Shown: piece by piece, positions 51,501 through 61,773 of the stretch
How the letters are laid out: each line of letters starts with the position of its first letter
Position numbering within the stretch: position 1 is the first letter of the stretch
Assembly: GCA_004014935.1 (NCBI GenBank)
Contig: CP025321.1
Span: 930,001-994,000 of the forward strand
Reading direction: 5' to 3'
Source of the DNA: Saccharomycopsis malanga
Taxonomy: Eukaryota > Ascomycota > Saccharomycetes > Ascoideales > Saccharomycopsidaceae
Length of the DNA stretch: 64,000 nt
The notes under the pieces: model-generated
Told to the model about the DNA's origin: nothing
The model's input: the letters and a program-made list of their open reading frames with translations, nothing else
Database searches by the model: none
Position numbers and translations under genes: made by a program

Positions 51501-52459
51501 CCAATGCCATTAGCGATACCGTAAGACAGGCTGTGGCATATCGCCCAGAACCTACAAAAACCATTTCTAACCCGGCAGTTAACTCCTTTGCTTCAAATGG
51601 TAATGCTCGTAAGATTCCTCCTCCTCCTCCAGCATTGCAAGCTACTTCACAAGTTCATAAAGTTCCTCCTCCTCCACCAATGGTCCAACAAGCAGCAAGA
51701 ACAGTTCCTCCACCACCACCAATGGCCCAACAAGCAGCAAGAACAGTTCCTCCTAGACCAAACAGAACATCGAAACCATCAGCTCCTAAACCACCACCTA
51801 CTAGACCAAAGTCTAAGAAACCGGCTCCTACACCACCTTCAAGAAAATCTTACACTCCTCCAGCAGCTGTTCAACCACGACCACAACCAGTAGCTCAACC
51901 GCAACCACAATTAGTAGCTCAGCCAAAGCCACAACCAGTTGTCCAACCAGTTGTCCAGCCAGTTGTCCAGCCACCTCCAGCACCAGAATTTCCAACTTAC
52001 AAGGCTGGCTACACGTTCCAAGGCACTGGTGCTGCTACAGAGTTGCCAATCAATGCTGGTGATATTGTTTATATTACCAAAAAGGAAGCAAATGGATGGT
52101 GGTTAGCCAAAACTTTGGATCTTTCCAAAGAAGGTTGGGTTCCTGCAGCTTATGTTTCTGAATGTGAGAATCCAAATAAATCATCTTCTGCTACTCCACA
52201 GGTGTCCAATGGTACGTCTAATGGCTATTCTCAACTGACTCCAGCTACCGTAGCTACCGCTGCATCTGGCGCAGCCGCAGTTGGAGCAGTTGCTGGTGTT
52301 GGTTATGCTGCTGCTTCTTCGCAATCTGACCAAGCCACACCAGCTTCTTCAACTACACCGGCCGTTGGATTTGGTGACGACTTGGCAGCTGCTATTGCCA
52401 AAAAAATGAACAAGTATGACAGTGATGAAGAAAAAGAAGAAGATGATGACGACTGGTAG
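48542..52459 (+). CDS. MYO5: Class I myosin (Myo3/Myo5 type)
   Basis: 1305-aa long-tailed myosin-I of cortical actin patches, needed for endocytosis. The motor domain (about 40-715) has the P-loop GESGAGKT (about 130-137), the switch motifs [12 protein letters not shown] and [20 protein letters not shown], and a TEDS-site serine in the ADTSVTDF segment (about residue 322), the site phosphorylated by PAK kinases in this family. IQ-type motifs ([30 protein letters not shown]) lie at about 720-750. A TH1 lipid-binding domain (about 770-960), a Pro/Ala-rich TH2 with PPPPP tracts and PVVQ repeats, an SH3 domain (about 1150-1206, ending EGWVPAAYV) and an Arp2/3-activating acidic end ([13 protein letters not shown]) follow. 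All parts are complete. The tail is spaced as in yeast Myo3/Myo5; one gene here may serve both roles. Confidence 0.96.
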   Translation: MAIVKRTGRTKRAEPQKKGGKGKIEKAHFDTSKKKEVGLADLTLLKNITDNDINQNLMQRFKAGIIYTFIGPVLISINPFKDLGIYTDQVLNLYVGKNRLEVSPHVFAIAESMFYNLKSYNESQCVIISGESGAGKTEAAKRIMQYISAVSGGANTDSIQQIKDMVLATNPIMESFGNAKTLRNDNSSRFGKYLEINFNHNSEPVSGNITNYLLEKNRVVSQIANERNFHIFYQVTKSCPESYRSQYGIQGPEAYRYTKTCTTVSSIDDAKEFLDTVQAMATIGLSQTEQDEIFRVLAAILWIGNISFRFNQEENAEVADTSVTDFVAYLLGVDSDLLIKSIIERTMETPGRGAETFHIPLNITQATAVRDALAKGIYSNLFDWLVDRINQSLNTLNQPKSKSIGILDIYGFEIFEHNSFEQLCINYVNEKLQQIFIELTLKAEQEEYVREQIEWKPIDYFNNKIVCDLIENTRPVGIFAALNDACATAHADSGAADASFSQRLNMVASNKHFELRSSKFVIKHYAGDVDYEVANMTDKNKDQLLRDLRHLIDTSQNGFLSKTLFGPAYQPQVNKRGKPTTASDKIKRSANLLVETLSQATPSYIRTIKPNQRRGPLEYDEKQVLHQIKYLGLKENVRIRRAGFAYRTTFEKFAERFYLLSPKCSYAGDYIWEGDAQGACVQILQDAAIPESEYQLGVTKIFVKSPETLFALETMKDKYWHNMAAKIQRAWRRYWKRKVQAAVTFQRLWRERKSGNKYEQLRDYGTTLLGSRKQRRSMSVLGSRQFLGDYLACNDYSGLGKVIVRQTGINEKVVFSIRGELLHAKFGRSSMRLARIFIITNSNFFIIEEAVVENQVKYMKEHSIAVSNIGAVSMTNLQDDWIALNLTQSSSPDYLINCVFKTELVTHLKKLNSSLRVNIGPLIEYKKKAGNKYHKIKCQVNPNAPANYDIYKSGTISVRQGLPPNSVSKKQPKGKPRNVKYPYKTRPNAISDTVRQAVAYRPEPTKTISNPAVNSFASNGNARKIPPPPPALQATSQVHKVPPPPPMVQQAARTVPPPPPMAQQAARTVPPRPNRTSKPSAPKPPPTRPKSKKPAPTPPSRKSYTPPAAVQPRPQPVAQPQPQLVAQPKPQPVVQPVVQPVVQPPPAPEFPTYKAGYTFQGTGAATELPINAGDIVYITKKEANGWWLAKTLDLSKEGWVPAAYVSECENPNKSSSATPQVSNGTSNGYSQLTPATVATAASGAAAVGAVAGVGYAAASSQSDQATPASSTTPAVGFGDDLAAAIAKKMNKYDSDEEKEEDDDDW

Positions 52460-53679
52460 TTGTTTGCTCTGGGTTTGTCATCCGCGACTTCTTGTTTCTT
52501 TTTGTATTTTTTTGTTTGAACCTTTCTCCTTATTTTATCTTGTCCTCAGTCTTGAATTTCACTACATTTGTGTATATTAATAAAACTTTTTGCAAGACTT
52601 TTGAATTTTGTATTGTATTGCATCAATGTTTGAACGTTTGGATGTTAAGTAATTGATAAACACATTTAAACAACTAGTTTTTGCTTCTAGTCAAAGCGTA
52701 TGACTGACTAGATCCTCCATTTCTTCATTATTTTTTCATACGATTGAGTACTCTGCTTATTTCGTTTGACCATTTTTTATTGGTTCACCTCACCTTTTAG
52801 GCTCAGGCAAAATTTTGTTGATTCTTTTTCTCCAGTATACCCCATCACTCCTTGTACACTCCCTTTTCCCCTCTGCTGAGGCTTTTTAATCATGTTCGTA
52901 TTATCATTTTACAACGCTACCCTAATACTTTACTTTGGTTAATTTATGTGAAAACAATTTGATTTCTCAAAATGCTTAACCTGTTTGAGCCAGCTTGAAA
53001 CTAACGTAGTGGCCTTGTCAAAACTCTGGGAAGGTTAATATGCTTCTAATTCTGAATGATTTCAAGAAAAGCTCTTATACTAACCTTTACCGTGCTTAAA
53101 AATCCTTTTCCACACAAACGAGGCTCCCTTGTCGTAATGAAGTGATTACCATCGCTTAACATGGTACTGTAACTGTTCTTATTACAATAATTGAATGACT
53201 TGTTTCATTTTACTAATTCTTATTGGCTTGATTTATTAGATGTTATTCATAGCCACTTGCTTCGATACCCTTATGACTACCCTATTGTCTGAAACCTTCA
53301 ATTACCTTTTTAGGTATTGTACCATTCTAAGCACTATATATGACTTTACTTCCTCCTTTACTCTGAATTTCTTCTATCCTAGCCCATTATAGCTTTAATA
53401 CAAAACTATCTTAATATCCCATCTTGTCAAACATACCACACCCTTTCTAAGCCAACATTTAATTAAAATTTACCCTTTTACAGTTAAAGAGAAATCAAAA
53501 ACCCAATAAACAATAAATCACATAGCCAATAAAATAACAGTAGAAAATGAAAGCTAAATGATAAATCGTTTGTCAAGATCAAGTATTGGCATTATGCATG
53601 TTGAGATATTGATAATATATTATGCACAGTAAGCATCGCACATAACCATTTTCATTAAAGGTGAAATTTTTTCATAGGG

Positions 53680-54060
53680 GTATAAATAGTGAAAAATTTG
53701 GCTTTTTCTTCTTGTTAAGCTTACAAAGTTTTTTCTTCATTATTCCAGTATTTTTCTTGAAAAAAATGTTGTCGTTGCACGCTACATTATAATGACTGAA
53801 ATTGGCGTTTTATAAAGTATGTTTTCAAGTTATTACCGTGTTCTTGCCGTAAGGCCAGAATTTGGATTTAGCTAAGTTTTTGCACATTCTCGATGATGAT
53901 ATTATGATATATTGCTTGAATCTTCTCTGTGAGCAATGATTTCTCAAAGACTACAACGGTATCTGAGGTTAAGAATGATTGTAAAGATTTATTTCGGTTA
54001 ATGTTTGAGCCATTATAACTAACATTAGTGCAGTAATTTTTATACAATCTTATAAACGTT
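53680..54060 (+). ncRNA. Putative non-coding host gene with a snoRNA-bearing intron
   Basis: A TATA-like gtataaatag near 53681 precedes a region without an ORF. GTATGT at 53817 (5' splice site) and CTAACATTAG at 54019-54028 (branch site plus 3' splice site, same spacing as the introns in EMC4 and the 55061 gene) would delimit a 212-bp intron. The intron contains a C/D snoRNA with a long 18S rRNA guide. The exons have no obvious coding potential. The host extent is approximate. Confidence 0.45.
53884..53976 (+). ncRNA. C/D-box snoRNA predicted to guide 18S rRNA methylation (snR79-like)
   Basis: Box C ATGATGA at 53893-53899 and box D CTGA at 53963-53966, with short flanking sequences ATTCT and AGAAT able to pair as a terminal stem. 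The 16 nt directly before box D (AAGACTACAACGGTAT, 53947-53962) are the reverse complement of ATACCGTTGTAGTCTT, a universally conserved 18S segment (the 790-loop region in E. coli numbering; the middle T is C in S. cerevisiae, while filamentous fungi commonly have T). The box D+5 rule places the 2'-O-methyl on the second C of GATACC. From memory this is the site that S. cerevisiae snR79 modifies (C1007). Confidence 0.7.
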
Positions 54061-54124
54061 ATTTACAGTTAATTTTTGATGGATGTAGCTTATTAAAACC
54101 GATTCTGTAGTAAGGCATTACCAA

Positions 54125-54190
54125 ATAAAAGTGATGATGATGCCAATTACATAATCACATTATCCTAAATTATTTCAACTGATTGTTTTA
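54125..54190 (+). ncRNA. Second C/D-box snoRNA candidate
   Basis: Box C GTGATGATG at about 54131 and box D CTGA at 54179-54182, enclosed by a 5-bp stem TAAAA/TTTTA. An internal CCAATTACA is complementary to TGTAATTGG, found in 18S rRNA, over 9 nt. This is short and not next to a clear D' box, so the target is doubtful. Proximity to the stronger snoRNA 150 bp upstream supports it slightly. Confidence 0.35.
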
Positions 54191-54439
54191 TAATGCCCAC
54201 CAACCTTGACAATGGAAACTATAAAAAGACGAGTGCAATTCTTATCAAAACGTAGCTGTACAAGGTAAATTGTTAGCAGGCTCAAGTATATTAAAAATTT
54301 ACCCTAAAGCTTTTTATTCATTGGAATTTATAACAAGCCATTGAAAGATCATGGCGGCCCTAAGCGTTCGAATTCTAGTACACGAGTTATAAATAAGTGG
54401 AGTAAATACAAAATGAGCTTTGTTTTGAATTACATGTTA

Positions 54440-54650
54440 ATGCAAAAAATCTATTTTACTTTGATATAGTTTTCAATTTTAGTAGGGTTTGCTAATACCA
54501 GTACTATTCGATAAAAGGTTTTACAATTCTTTAAAAACGTCAGTAGTGAGACTCGAGTCCCAAAAATGAAAGTGAAGAACGCCACTTTTTTTACGTGGCG
54601 CATGCCTTCAGCAACTAGGCCACAGTACAATAGTAGGGCACCGCATATAA
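54440..54650 (-). mobile_element. Family B head fragment
   Basis: On the minus strand: 'ctgtggcctagttgctgaag' (box A region), 'gcatgcgccacgtaaaaaaa', 'gtggcgttcttcactttc', the box-B-like 'gggactcgagtctcac', then about 100 bp of diverged body. The long body seen in the three larger copies is missing. Its plus strand supplies an in-frame ATG to the ORF that follows. Confidence 0.65.
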
Positions 54651-54691
54651 GCAGGCAGCCCATTCGATTTGCAGATATACGCTATTTAGAT

Positions 54692-54916
54692 ATGATAGAA
54701 GGCTTATTGTTAAAACTTAATCAAGAACAACCTCAATTAGCAACTATACAAACAACAGTCGAAAAATATACTGGCTATAAGGCGCAGCTACGCGCGTCAA
54801 CACACAGCACCCCGCAGGATCAAAACAAAAATCACGAGAAACACCTGACTGTAAACAGTGAGAAGAGCGAAAAGGACGATGAGCAGCTTGACAGAGATGT
54901 TAGCGACAACAATTGA
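54692..54916 (+). CDS. Hypothetical 74-aa protein
   Basis: MIEGLLLKLNQEQPQLATIQ begins a 33-residue amphipathic helix, followed by a hydrophilic Lys/Glu/Asp/Asn-rich tail ending DDEQLDRDVSDNN. The helix followed by a charged tail recalls small complex subunits, but I recognise no family. The frame is open a further 42 codons upstream to an ATG at 54566. That part lies inside a Family B SINE head, so I prefer the start at 54692. It lies 145 bp upstream of the next gene on the same strand. Confidence 0.4.
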   Translation: MIEGLLLKLNQEQPQLATIQTTVEKYTGYKAQLRASTHSTPQDQNKNHEKHLTVNSEKSEKDDEQLDRDVSDNN

Positions 54917-55060
54917 AGACAAATAGTGGAAAACTTTATTTAGAGTGCTGGGGCAACGGTGAAAAAAAGGTTTGGGTGGATTTGAGTATACCCTGTTGGT
55001 TTGATTTTATACTAGCGTTGAGTTTCTGTTGTGGATCAAACTTTGAGGACGTTAAGAGCC

Positions 55061-56370
55061 ATGAGGAATACTTCAATGACAGATAGTATGAATAATAGCT
55101 ACCAGCCACGGGCCCATAGCAGGAAACAGCTATTCTATGATTTGGCGAACAGTTTCAGCAGCAAGGAGGATGTCACGCCGACTACCAAAGACTTGGGTGC
55201 GTCACGACAGCCACCCAGAAAGCCAGCAGTTATCAGAGGCAGCAGGGCAGACTTGCTGGGCTACTCTGAAAAGTCCTCGTTGTTCAGTCACAGTGTTGCC
55301 AGCAGTAGTATAGAGAGGGAGATTGCTGGAAATGGGCGGCGGCGTCGGGAGGCCGAGGAGTCGTTTGAATATATGATGAAAAAGAATGAAATATATGAAA
55401 ACCCGGAATTGGTAGTGTTTAATAACGGAAAGTTACTACGTGAGTCTCGATTGAACTCCATACAGCAAGCAGAGATTGCATCTACATTTATATTTAACCA
55501 AATATACAACGAAAAGAAAAAAGTACGACTAGGATTTCGCAGCAGTCAGAAAGCTGGGCTTTTAGACTCTGACAATGCGACAAAAATACAATATGCTGCT
55601 CGTAATGTTGCTGACAGCGACAATGAGGAAGAAGAACCGAACATTGCTAGTTTACTCACACGATCACTCAGAGATAAAACCAGTTACGATTCGAAAAAGA
55701 AACTAGCACCACCCAAACCGACGCTTAACGACATTATTGCGTCAGTTCCAGGTGTCGCTAATGATGATCTAACCACAGAGTTGGCAAAATACGAGCAAGA
55801 ATTGAATGCGCATCACAACGGACTGGGAGAAGACGAGGATTCCTATGTAGATGCAAATCAGCAAACCACCAAAGAGAAAAGAGCAAAATTCCTGAACGGT
55901 TTCAACACCAAAAGATTCTATAGTGCATCTTCTTATCACCAACACCATAAAACCAAACCAGAACAAAATAACAGTTCGCCAGCAAGGGGATACGAGAATA
56001 ACTTCATAGCTACACGGCACGCTTTTCAAAAGAAACTACAAGAAAAGTTCAGTCGTAGTCCTGATTTTGTAGCCAATTTGAAGCCCATCGAAGTGGAAAT
56101 GTTTTTGAAAATGGACGAGGAGTTTGAAAAAGAATTGAATCATATACAGCAAAAGCAAGGTATGTTATATTTATAGTTCTTTATTTATCTATCTATCTTA
56201 TAAGCCTTTCTAACACATTAGCTAATGATGACGAGCAGATCAGTCGTCTTGTCCTGCAGGCACAAAGCTCAGGAAACGAACATCAATGTTCTGAGATTAA
56301 GTTGATCGTAATCGACGATCTATATCATAAAGTACACAGTTTAGATGAAGATGACTGGATGTACTGCTAG
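55061..56370 (+). CDS. Unrecognised 415-aa protein with a 3' intron
   Basis: Two exons: 55061-56159 and 56222-56370. The 62-bp intron (56160-56221) has GTATGT at its 5' end and TTCTAACACATTAG at its 3' end. Splicing removes an early stop and adds 49 residues ending LIVIDDLYHKVHSLDEDDWMYC. The protein is hydrophilic, with Ser/Arg-rich N-terminus, RRRREAEESFEYMMKKNEIY (about 92-112), a compact middle (LNSIQQAEIASTFIFNQIYNEKKKVRLGFRSS), an acidic stretch (DSDNEEEEPNI) and a predicted helical C-terminus (EVEMFLKMDEEFEKELNHIQ). I do not recognise the family and saw no signal peptide or membrane helix. Start: the ATG at 55061; an upstream in-frame GTG at 55031 is the only alternative. Confidence 0.7.
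56160..56221 (+). other. Spliceosomal intron (62 bp) in the 55061 gene
   Basis: GTATGT donor, CTAAC branch motif and TTAG acceptor, with only about 8 nt from branch A to the AG. Phase 1 (a codon is split G|CT). The downstream frame is open for 49 codons to a TAG at 56368, which supports it. Length and layout closely match the EMC4 intron at 61812-61872. Confidence 0.8.
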
Positions 56371-58661
56371 CCGAGCATCTCAACAATACAATACATGTTC
56401 ATTTTTGACATTTGAGCAAATCGCACAACTTGCTGGTAGATCACTACACTCATTACTAAAATGTAAAAAGGGTTGCTTAATTATTCTTCAACATCAACCA
56501 ATAAATACCCAGTAAGAAACGCTCACCGGTACTATTCCATTGCCTAGTGGACACTTTACCCACAATATGCTATTGTGCAAATTAAGTTTAATTGTAAGTT
56601 AATATTACTGTTTATAGGGGCCTCCTAGCCTTCACCTGTTTGATGTTAAAACGCTGTTTCCCAAATCGGCAGTGTGATGTGACTGATGCGTGCTGATGCG
56701 TGCGGGTGCGCAATGCAAAATGCAAAATGCAAGCTTCCATGCACGCCAGCGCCCATTGCTTCCCTAAAAGGTAATGCGATGGTTTCTACCAGTTGGGGGG
56801 CCTCTGGATAATGTTGGGTAGAGATATCCATGGCTTATGGCAGCCAAGAAACGAGCCAAGCAGGAAACCAGTTCTAGATAACAATGTCTTTTTGTAGATA
56901 ATAACGGGTAAATTCATATCAAACCATATACATGTTTTGTAATTTTTTCCGAATTGTTATACTGTGATGAACAACAATAGTGATTTGTTCCAAGGAGTCT
57001 CCTGTAAAATGAGATTTGCAGATCTGAGGAAGGATTCGAACCGAGAAACTGGAGACCTTGCTTATTGCACAAAAGATCAAGATTGTTAGGCGATCGTAAG
57101 TGACAGCAGAAAAAGCAATCGTAATTGAACAATAGATAGCTACAGCATAAGCTGAAACTCTAGATGCTACTATAGTAAGTAGTGCAGCAGCTAATTAGCC
57201 TATCATGAACTGATGATCAGCAGTCAGTTGTGTGGAAAAGACAGATATAGATATCTAGGCCTTAGTGGGTTTTAGAGGTCTATCGCCCTACAAGAAGGAG
57301 ATCAATTTCGAGACCGTTTTTGGGGATAATATAGTGTGATACTAGTGCCAGACTATAAGGCCGACAGCCAGATGGCTGCTTTTGTAGAGTTGCGATGGTG
57401 TTGATGGTGATCCGCCCAATTACGTAGCTTGGGGGTGATGATACTTTTTGCAAATGATGTTTGTAGTGTGTTGGGGTGAAGTGGTATCTGTAGAATCACC
57501 TAAACTGTTATCAGAAGTGCACCTTTTAGTCATTTTCTACCAAACTGGTGCTTTTGGCGGTATACCGCAGTTTGAAGAGGTGTGCTAGCTGTTAATGCTG
57601 TTATACTAAGGTACACTAAACGTTAATAGTGAGCTGTTGTTCAACTGTTATAGTAAACTAATAGAAAACTGTATTTTTTTAAGTGCACGTTGAGTACCAA
57701 ACATCTCCAAAAACTGCCTTTTGCAGTAAAGTTTCTAAAGAAGCCTACAGACTATTTACTATCTTTCATATAAGTGCATCTTTAACATGCCCATATATTT
57801 ATAATCTACACGCTTTATATACCAACTTTTCGATTTCACTACTTGGTTGTACCATGAGGGTTATTTCACTCTACGATTTTGGACCTAAGTTTAATTTCAC
57901 GCCAGATTTTCAAACACCAACACCATGCTGGGAAGCAGCCCACCATTTTTGGCAGGAAAACGGCCGTTGTATCAGAATCTGTAGGAGCTGCTACGTGGGC
58001 CAGTTTAACAGGTGACACTAGTTGGAGCCACTAGAGCAGGTGGCGTAAAACGAGCGCTAGCCAAGCCAAATAGGAGGCCTATAGGCGCCAAACGCAACCT
58101 CATTCACGAGCTGACCTAAATAGAACAATTACTTTTTGAATTGTAGATGGACCAGATGTGAAAAAAGCCATTCGATAGTTGGTTGTTGGGGTCTATGGAG
58201 ATAGATTGATTGGCAGGAGGACGAGTGTTTCCGCCACACTGGTACAAGTGACATGCAGCGACCCGCATTAGAACGGACCAACCAGTACGTGCAGTGCAGT
58301 GCAGTGCAGTGCAGTGCAGTGCATGCACACACACGCACACACGCGCGCATTTTTTGCATTGACACGCATCAACCTGCTGCCGATCGTTATCGAGCCAGTT
58401 CAAGTAGTCAATTTCTAGCATTTTAGAGTCTTTTGCAGCAGGACAATCATTTAGCCAGGCAGGCAATTTAGTATAGTAGGGAGAGCTAAGGAGCTTTTTT
58501 CAAAACAAAACGCAAGAGACAATCCAAGAGGTGTGTTTGTTTATAAGAAGCGCCCCTTTTCCCGGGATTTTGTGTTTATTTTTGAAAACAGAGTGTGATT
58601 CTGTTTGCGTATATTCTGGCTCAACAGTAGCAACAGCAGTAGTTGACAGAGAAGCTTGACA
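56371..58661. other. 2.3-kb intergenic region, no gene recognised
   Basis: Base composition is more even than in other spacers. Contains a (GCATG)-like patch (56690-56760), a box-B-like sequence (gattcgaacc near 57032, minus strand GGTTCGAATCC) without a convincing tRNA, a (GTGCA)n run (58284-58322) and a TG/CG-rich stretch after it. ORFs of up to 116 codons lack ATG starts or recognisable domains. Confidence 0.5.
58284..58352. repeat. (GTGCA)n and (CA/CG)n microsatellites
   Basis: gtgca is repeated about seven times, then gcatgcacacacacgcacac and acgcgcgc. It lies 310-380 bp upstream of the 58662 gene. Probably length-variable. Confidence 0.9.
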
Positions 58662-60332
58662 ATGGGCATTGGGTCCATCAGGTCGTTTACACGAGACGGC
58701 AATGCATCTATCAGGTCAGAGGTGCGTAGCAGGGCTAGCAGGCTTCGGCGAGAGCTGATGGTGCCTCCGTCGCCCTCGGTGTCGTCAGCAATTGGCCCTG
58801 ATGATGCCAGCAGCAGGTATCATGATGCTGTGCAAGACTCGGCGTACGATGCGTACGGATACGAGGAGTTCCGCAGCCGGGCGTGTTATGAGGATGAAAT
58901 CAACAACCACAAGGTTGCGCTAGAGCGCAAGTTGAACAATTATGACTACCAAGACATCTCGGACTTCAAAAACAAGAGTTCCCGGTCAGCCAGGCTCCGG
59001 GCCTCGATAAGCGGAGCGGCAACCGTCAAATCAGGCTCGTCCAGACGGACGTCCGAGAGCGCCAAGGCCCCGAGAGAGTCCGGCAGCCAGCAGCATCCCG
59101 GCATGCCTCCGCGACGCTATTCGTCGTCGGCGGTGTCCAGACACTCTCTGGTGGTGGACTCCATGTCTATCAACATGCATTCGGTTGCCTTGTCGTCGGT
59201 GCACCAGAAACACATGCATGTGGGCTCCATGGAGACCGGTTCTGGCCAGCAGACCAACTACGACAAGCAGAGGGTGCGGATGTATACCGAGAAAAGGGCC
59301 CTCGGAGGCCCGAAGACGGCCTACGACATGGCCCGGATGTCGCAGCAAAAGAAGCCGGAGCCCCACAGGTCTCTGCGTGGCCACAGCTCCGGCCAAAACC
59401 GCCCCAGAAACAGCTCCAGCCGAAGCGTCCGGTCGCTCAACTCTGTGTCGTCCAACCCTTACCGCACGCCGTCCAGGATATCTAATAGCTACGCTAATAG
59501 TTCCGCTCATAGCTACGCTAATAGCTACGACCAGCGATCGGCGGTCAGCCAAAAGTCCTCGGCCACGTCTCTCAAGCAAAAACAGCACAGAAGATCTACC
59601 AGCTCCTATTACGATGACGAAGATAGCCAGATGTACCTCATTGGAAAAGACAGCTGTGTGTCTCTCCACGATGAAATCGAAAGCTTGTTGGATGACATGA
59701 GTTCTACGTTCGACAAACCAAAGCTCAGCACCTCGTCAACACCAATCACATCGCCAGAATGCCTGCCACTTAATAAACCTACAAAGTTTGACGCCAACTT
59801 GTTCCTGCAGAACACCGCCAAATCCGCAAACTACCATCTAAGCTCTATCGTGGAAGTGGCAACCCCAAAGGAAAGCACCTTCAGACAGTCCACATACAGC
59901 GCAGGCCACAAGCCTATCCCCGAAGAACCAGGCCTGACAATGCCTTTGAACATTGCCCGCAAAACGTCAATGGTTTCCATGGCTGTTGGTGCTGTCAATA
60001 AGAAATCCTCACGCTTGTCGCTCCGCTCTAGAAAATCCAACGTTAATATGCTGAACAACACCCCTGGGTCCCCTAAAGCTGTCTTCAGCTTGGAAGACAC
60101 CCTCAGAGCAGACGAGGACTTTCGCAACAACTTGCCTACCAAGGCAGAGCTCCATGCAAGCGTAGAGGTGAATTTGACCAAAAAAGCCCAGACTCCTGGT
60201 CACAAGAAGCCTAAAAAACACAGTAACGGTGGCTTTAAAGCATTTTTAGGTAATTTGTTTGGCTCCAAAAAAGATGGATCAATTGACAAGAAAAAAATAC
60301 AAGTGCTTAATCAGCGCATTGGTGTTTGTTAG
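58662..60332 (+). CDS. Unrecognised 556-aa Ser/Arg-rich protein
   Basis: MGIGSIRSFTRDGNASIRSE opens a largely disordered protein rich in Ser, Arg and Asn, with a repeated SYANS motif (about 278-292), an acidic cluster (YYDDEDSQMYLIGKDSCVSLHDEIESLLDDMSSTF, about 317-350), and a basic C-terminus HKKPKKHSNGGFKAFLGNLFGSKKDGS. The short FKAFLGNLFG helix with flanking lysines could bind membranes or a partner; similar ends occur in some bud-neck and cortex scaffolds, but I cannot name a family. The N-terminal MG could be myristoylated only if the context allows (GIGSIRS is plausible). Codon use is GC-richer than in neighbouring genes. The start is the ATG at 58662; a TTG two codons earlier is ignored. 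Confidence 0.75.
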   Translation: MGIGSIRSFTRDGNASIRSEVRSRASRLRRELMVPPSPSVSSAIGPDDASSRYHDAVQDSAYDAYGYEEFRSRACYEDEINNHKVALERKLNNYDYQDISDFKNKSSRSARLRASISGAATVKSGSSRRTSESAKAPRESGSQQHPGMPPRRYSSSAVSRHSLVVDSMSINMHSVALSSVHQKHMHVGSMETGSGQQTNYDKQRVRMYTEKRALGGPKTAYDMARMSQQKKPEPHRSLRGHSSGQNRPRNSSSRSVRSLNSVSSNPYRTPSRISNSYANSSAHSYANSYDQRSAVSQKSSATSLKQKQHRRSTSSYYDDEDSQMYLIGKDSCVSLHDEIESLLDDMSSTFDKPKLSTSSTPITSPECLPLNKPTKFDANLFLQNTAKSANYHLSSIVEVATPKESTFRQSTYSAGHKPIPEEPGLTMPLNIARKTSMVSMAVGAVNKKSSRLSLRSRKSNVNMLNNTPGSPKAVFSLEDTLRADEDFRNNLPTKAELHASVEVNLTKKAQTPGHKKPKKHSNGGFKAFLGNLFGSKKDGSIDKKKIQVLNQRIGVC

Positions 60333-61773
60333 TTGGTGGGTTTTCAAATACGTTTCTTCAAATGTCATTTTATTCCATTCCAGATGCCAAATACCATTTC
60401 AAATACCATTTCAAATGTTCCATCTTCATTTCATTCTACGCAATATTAGCATTTCTAATCTATTTCTTACGCCACTTTTCTACTTTCATTTCGTTCTTTC
60501 ACGGTTTTTTCGTTCTCTTATTTAGGTTAGTGTTTATGAATTATATTATAATCTGTCCTTCTTGTAAACGGTTTTTTACAATTCGCATTATCTCAGTGTG
60601 CTATCGCAGTGTGCTATCTCAGTGCCATCTCGGTACTCTGCTATACCATATTACAAATAGTCTTGACATTATCGATTAACTCTTGACTCCTAGCTTGGAT
60701 TCTTGCATCCCAAATTGGCAATCTTGAAAAATTAGCGATAACAAGACAACCTTGTTTTAGTTCTACGCGCTAGCGCATGATACCAGCTACTAATTCCACG
60801 CAATTGAAAGACAGTGTGTCACAGAGTTCCCACTAAAATTAGCACAATGGACCCGCAGCTAAAGCCATAATAAATCAATACTCGTTTCACCAAGCGTGCT
60901 TCATATTGACTCCTCATACCTTCATTGAAAGAGGGTCCCATCCACCCACAAATGGTTCTCATCTACAATACTTACATATCATCAATCCCCAACACATTTA
61001 TTTTTCAACTACAGCTCATTTGGTTCAACTTCCATAAATACTAGTAAAAAATATGCCTTAAAAGGCTTCTTTACTGCATCTAGAAGATATAGGAAAGGAT
61101 CACATGCCTGCAGCATTCGATAGTTCTTCCCTTACCCGGAGCATAAATTTTTCAAGCGCCGAGTATAAAGGAGAGAGTTTTTGGCACTGAATTTCTTGAT
61201 TCTTTTCTTTCTTTCCTCTTTAACGCAAATTTTCACAATCAAATTGACGACATAAAAGCGTTCTCAAGAGGTTGAGCCCTTATGGCGCTCTGACCCAGGA
61301 CCTGTTGAACATTGTTGTTGCTTTTTTGGCATTTTCATTTGGTTGGAGAACAATTTGTATTGATCTTGGGTGCAGCGTTCCATCTGAAGTACTTTGCTAC
61401 TTTTAAGGGTTTACCTTCGTGTGCCCGTATGGGGAGGGTTGCAAGGATCGATACTACATATACTGTTGTAAAATAACAAGCATTGTAGTTCTAGTGCTTG
61501 ACGCGTAAATGTAGCGCTTTTATTCTGAGAAGCTTTCTTTTCTATTGTCCAAGGGCCAAAGTGTACCTTATAATTATTTCCTGTTTTACAAGCGACTCGC
61601 TAGAAATTCAGCATTTTATAGGTAAGTACTATAGTAAACCGCTAAAATTTATATTTTGGTTAGGGTAACCGGTTTTCAATGATATCTAATCGGCATCAAC
61701 TATTGTTCAAGTTACTATCATAAATATTATTGTAAGAAGTAGAACTAGTATTTTCATATCGCAAGCCTACAGA
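60333..61773. other. 1.4-kb spacer upstream of EMC4
   Basis: AT-rich with three 'ataccatttca' type short repeats near 60390-60412 and three 'ctcagtg/gcagtg.tgctatc' repeats near 60590-60630. No SINE, RNA gene or credible ORF was recognised. Confidence 0.5.

Larger units (their letters stand above)
52460..54691. other. 2.2-kb intergenic region with RNA-gene signals
   Basis: 52460-53700 is pyrimidine-rich on the plus strand, with no ORF or repeat I recognise. 53690-54190 contains a TATA box, a GTATGT...CTAAC...AG intron-like unit and two C/D-box snoRNA candidates, listed separately. 54440-54650 is a Family B head fragment. Confidence 0.5.

Noticed and set aside
57025-57125. Box-B-like GGTTCGAATCC on the minus strand with tRNA-like surroundings
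   Set aside because: No matching T stem, no box A and no acceptor pairing could be drawn; at most a tRNA or SINE relic.
57205-57225. GATGATCAGCAGT, a 13-nt match to the central part of U6 snRNA
   Set aside because: The ACAGAG box and the rest of U6 are absent on both sides; probably chance.
59031-59669. 212-codon minus-strand ORF opposite the 58662 gene
   Set aside because: Antisense shadow in a GC-richer coding stretch; no recognisable protein.
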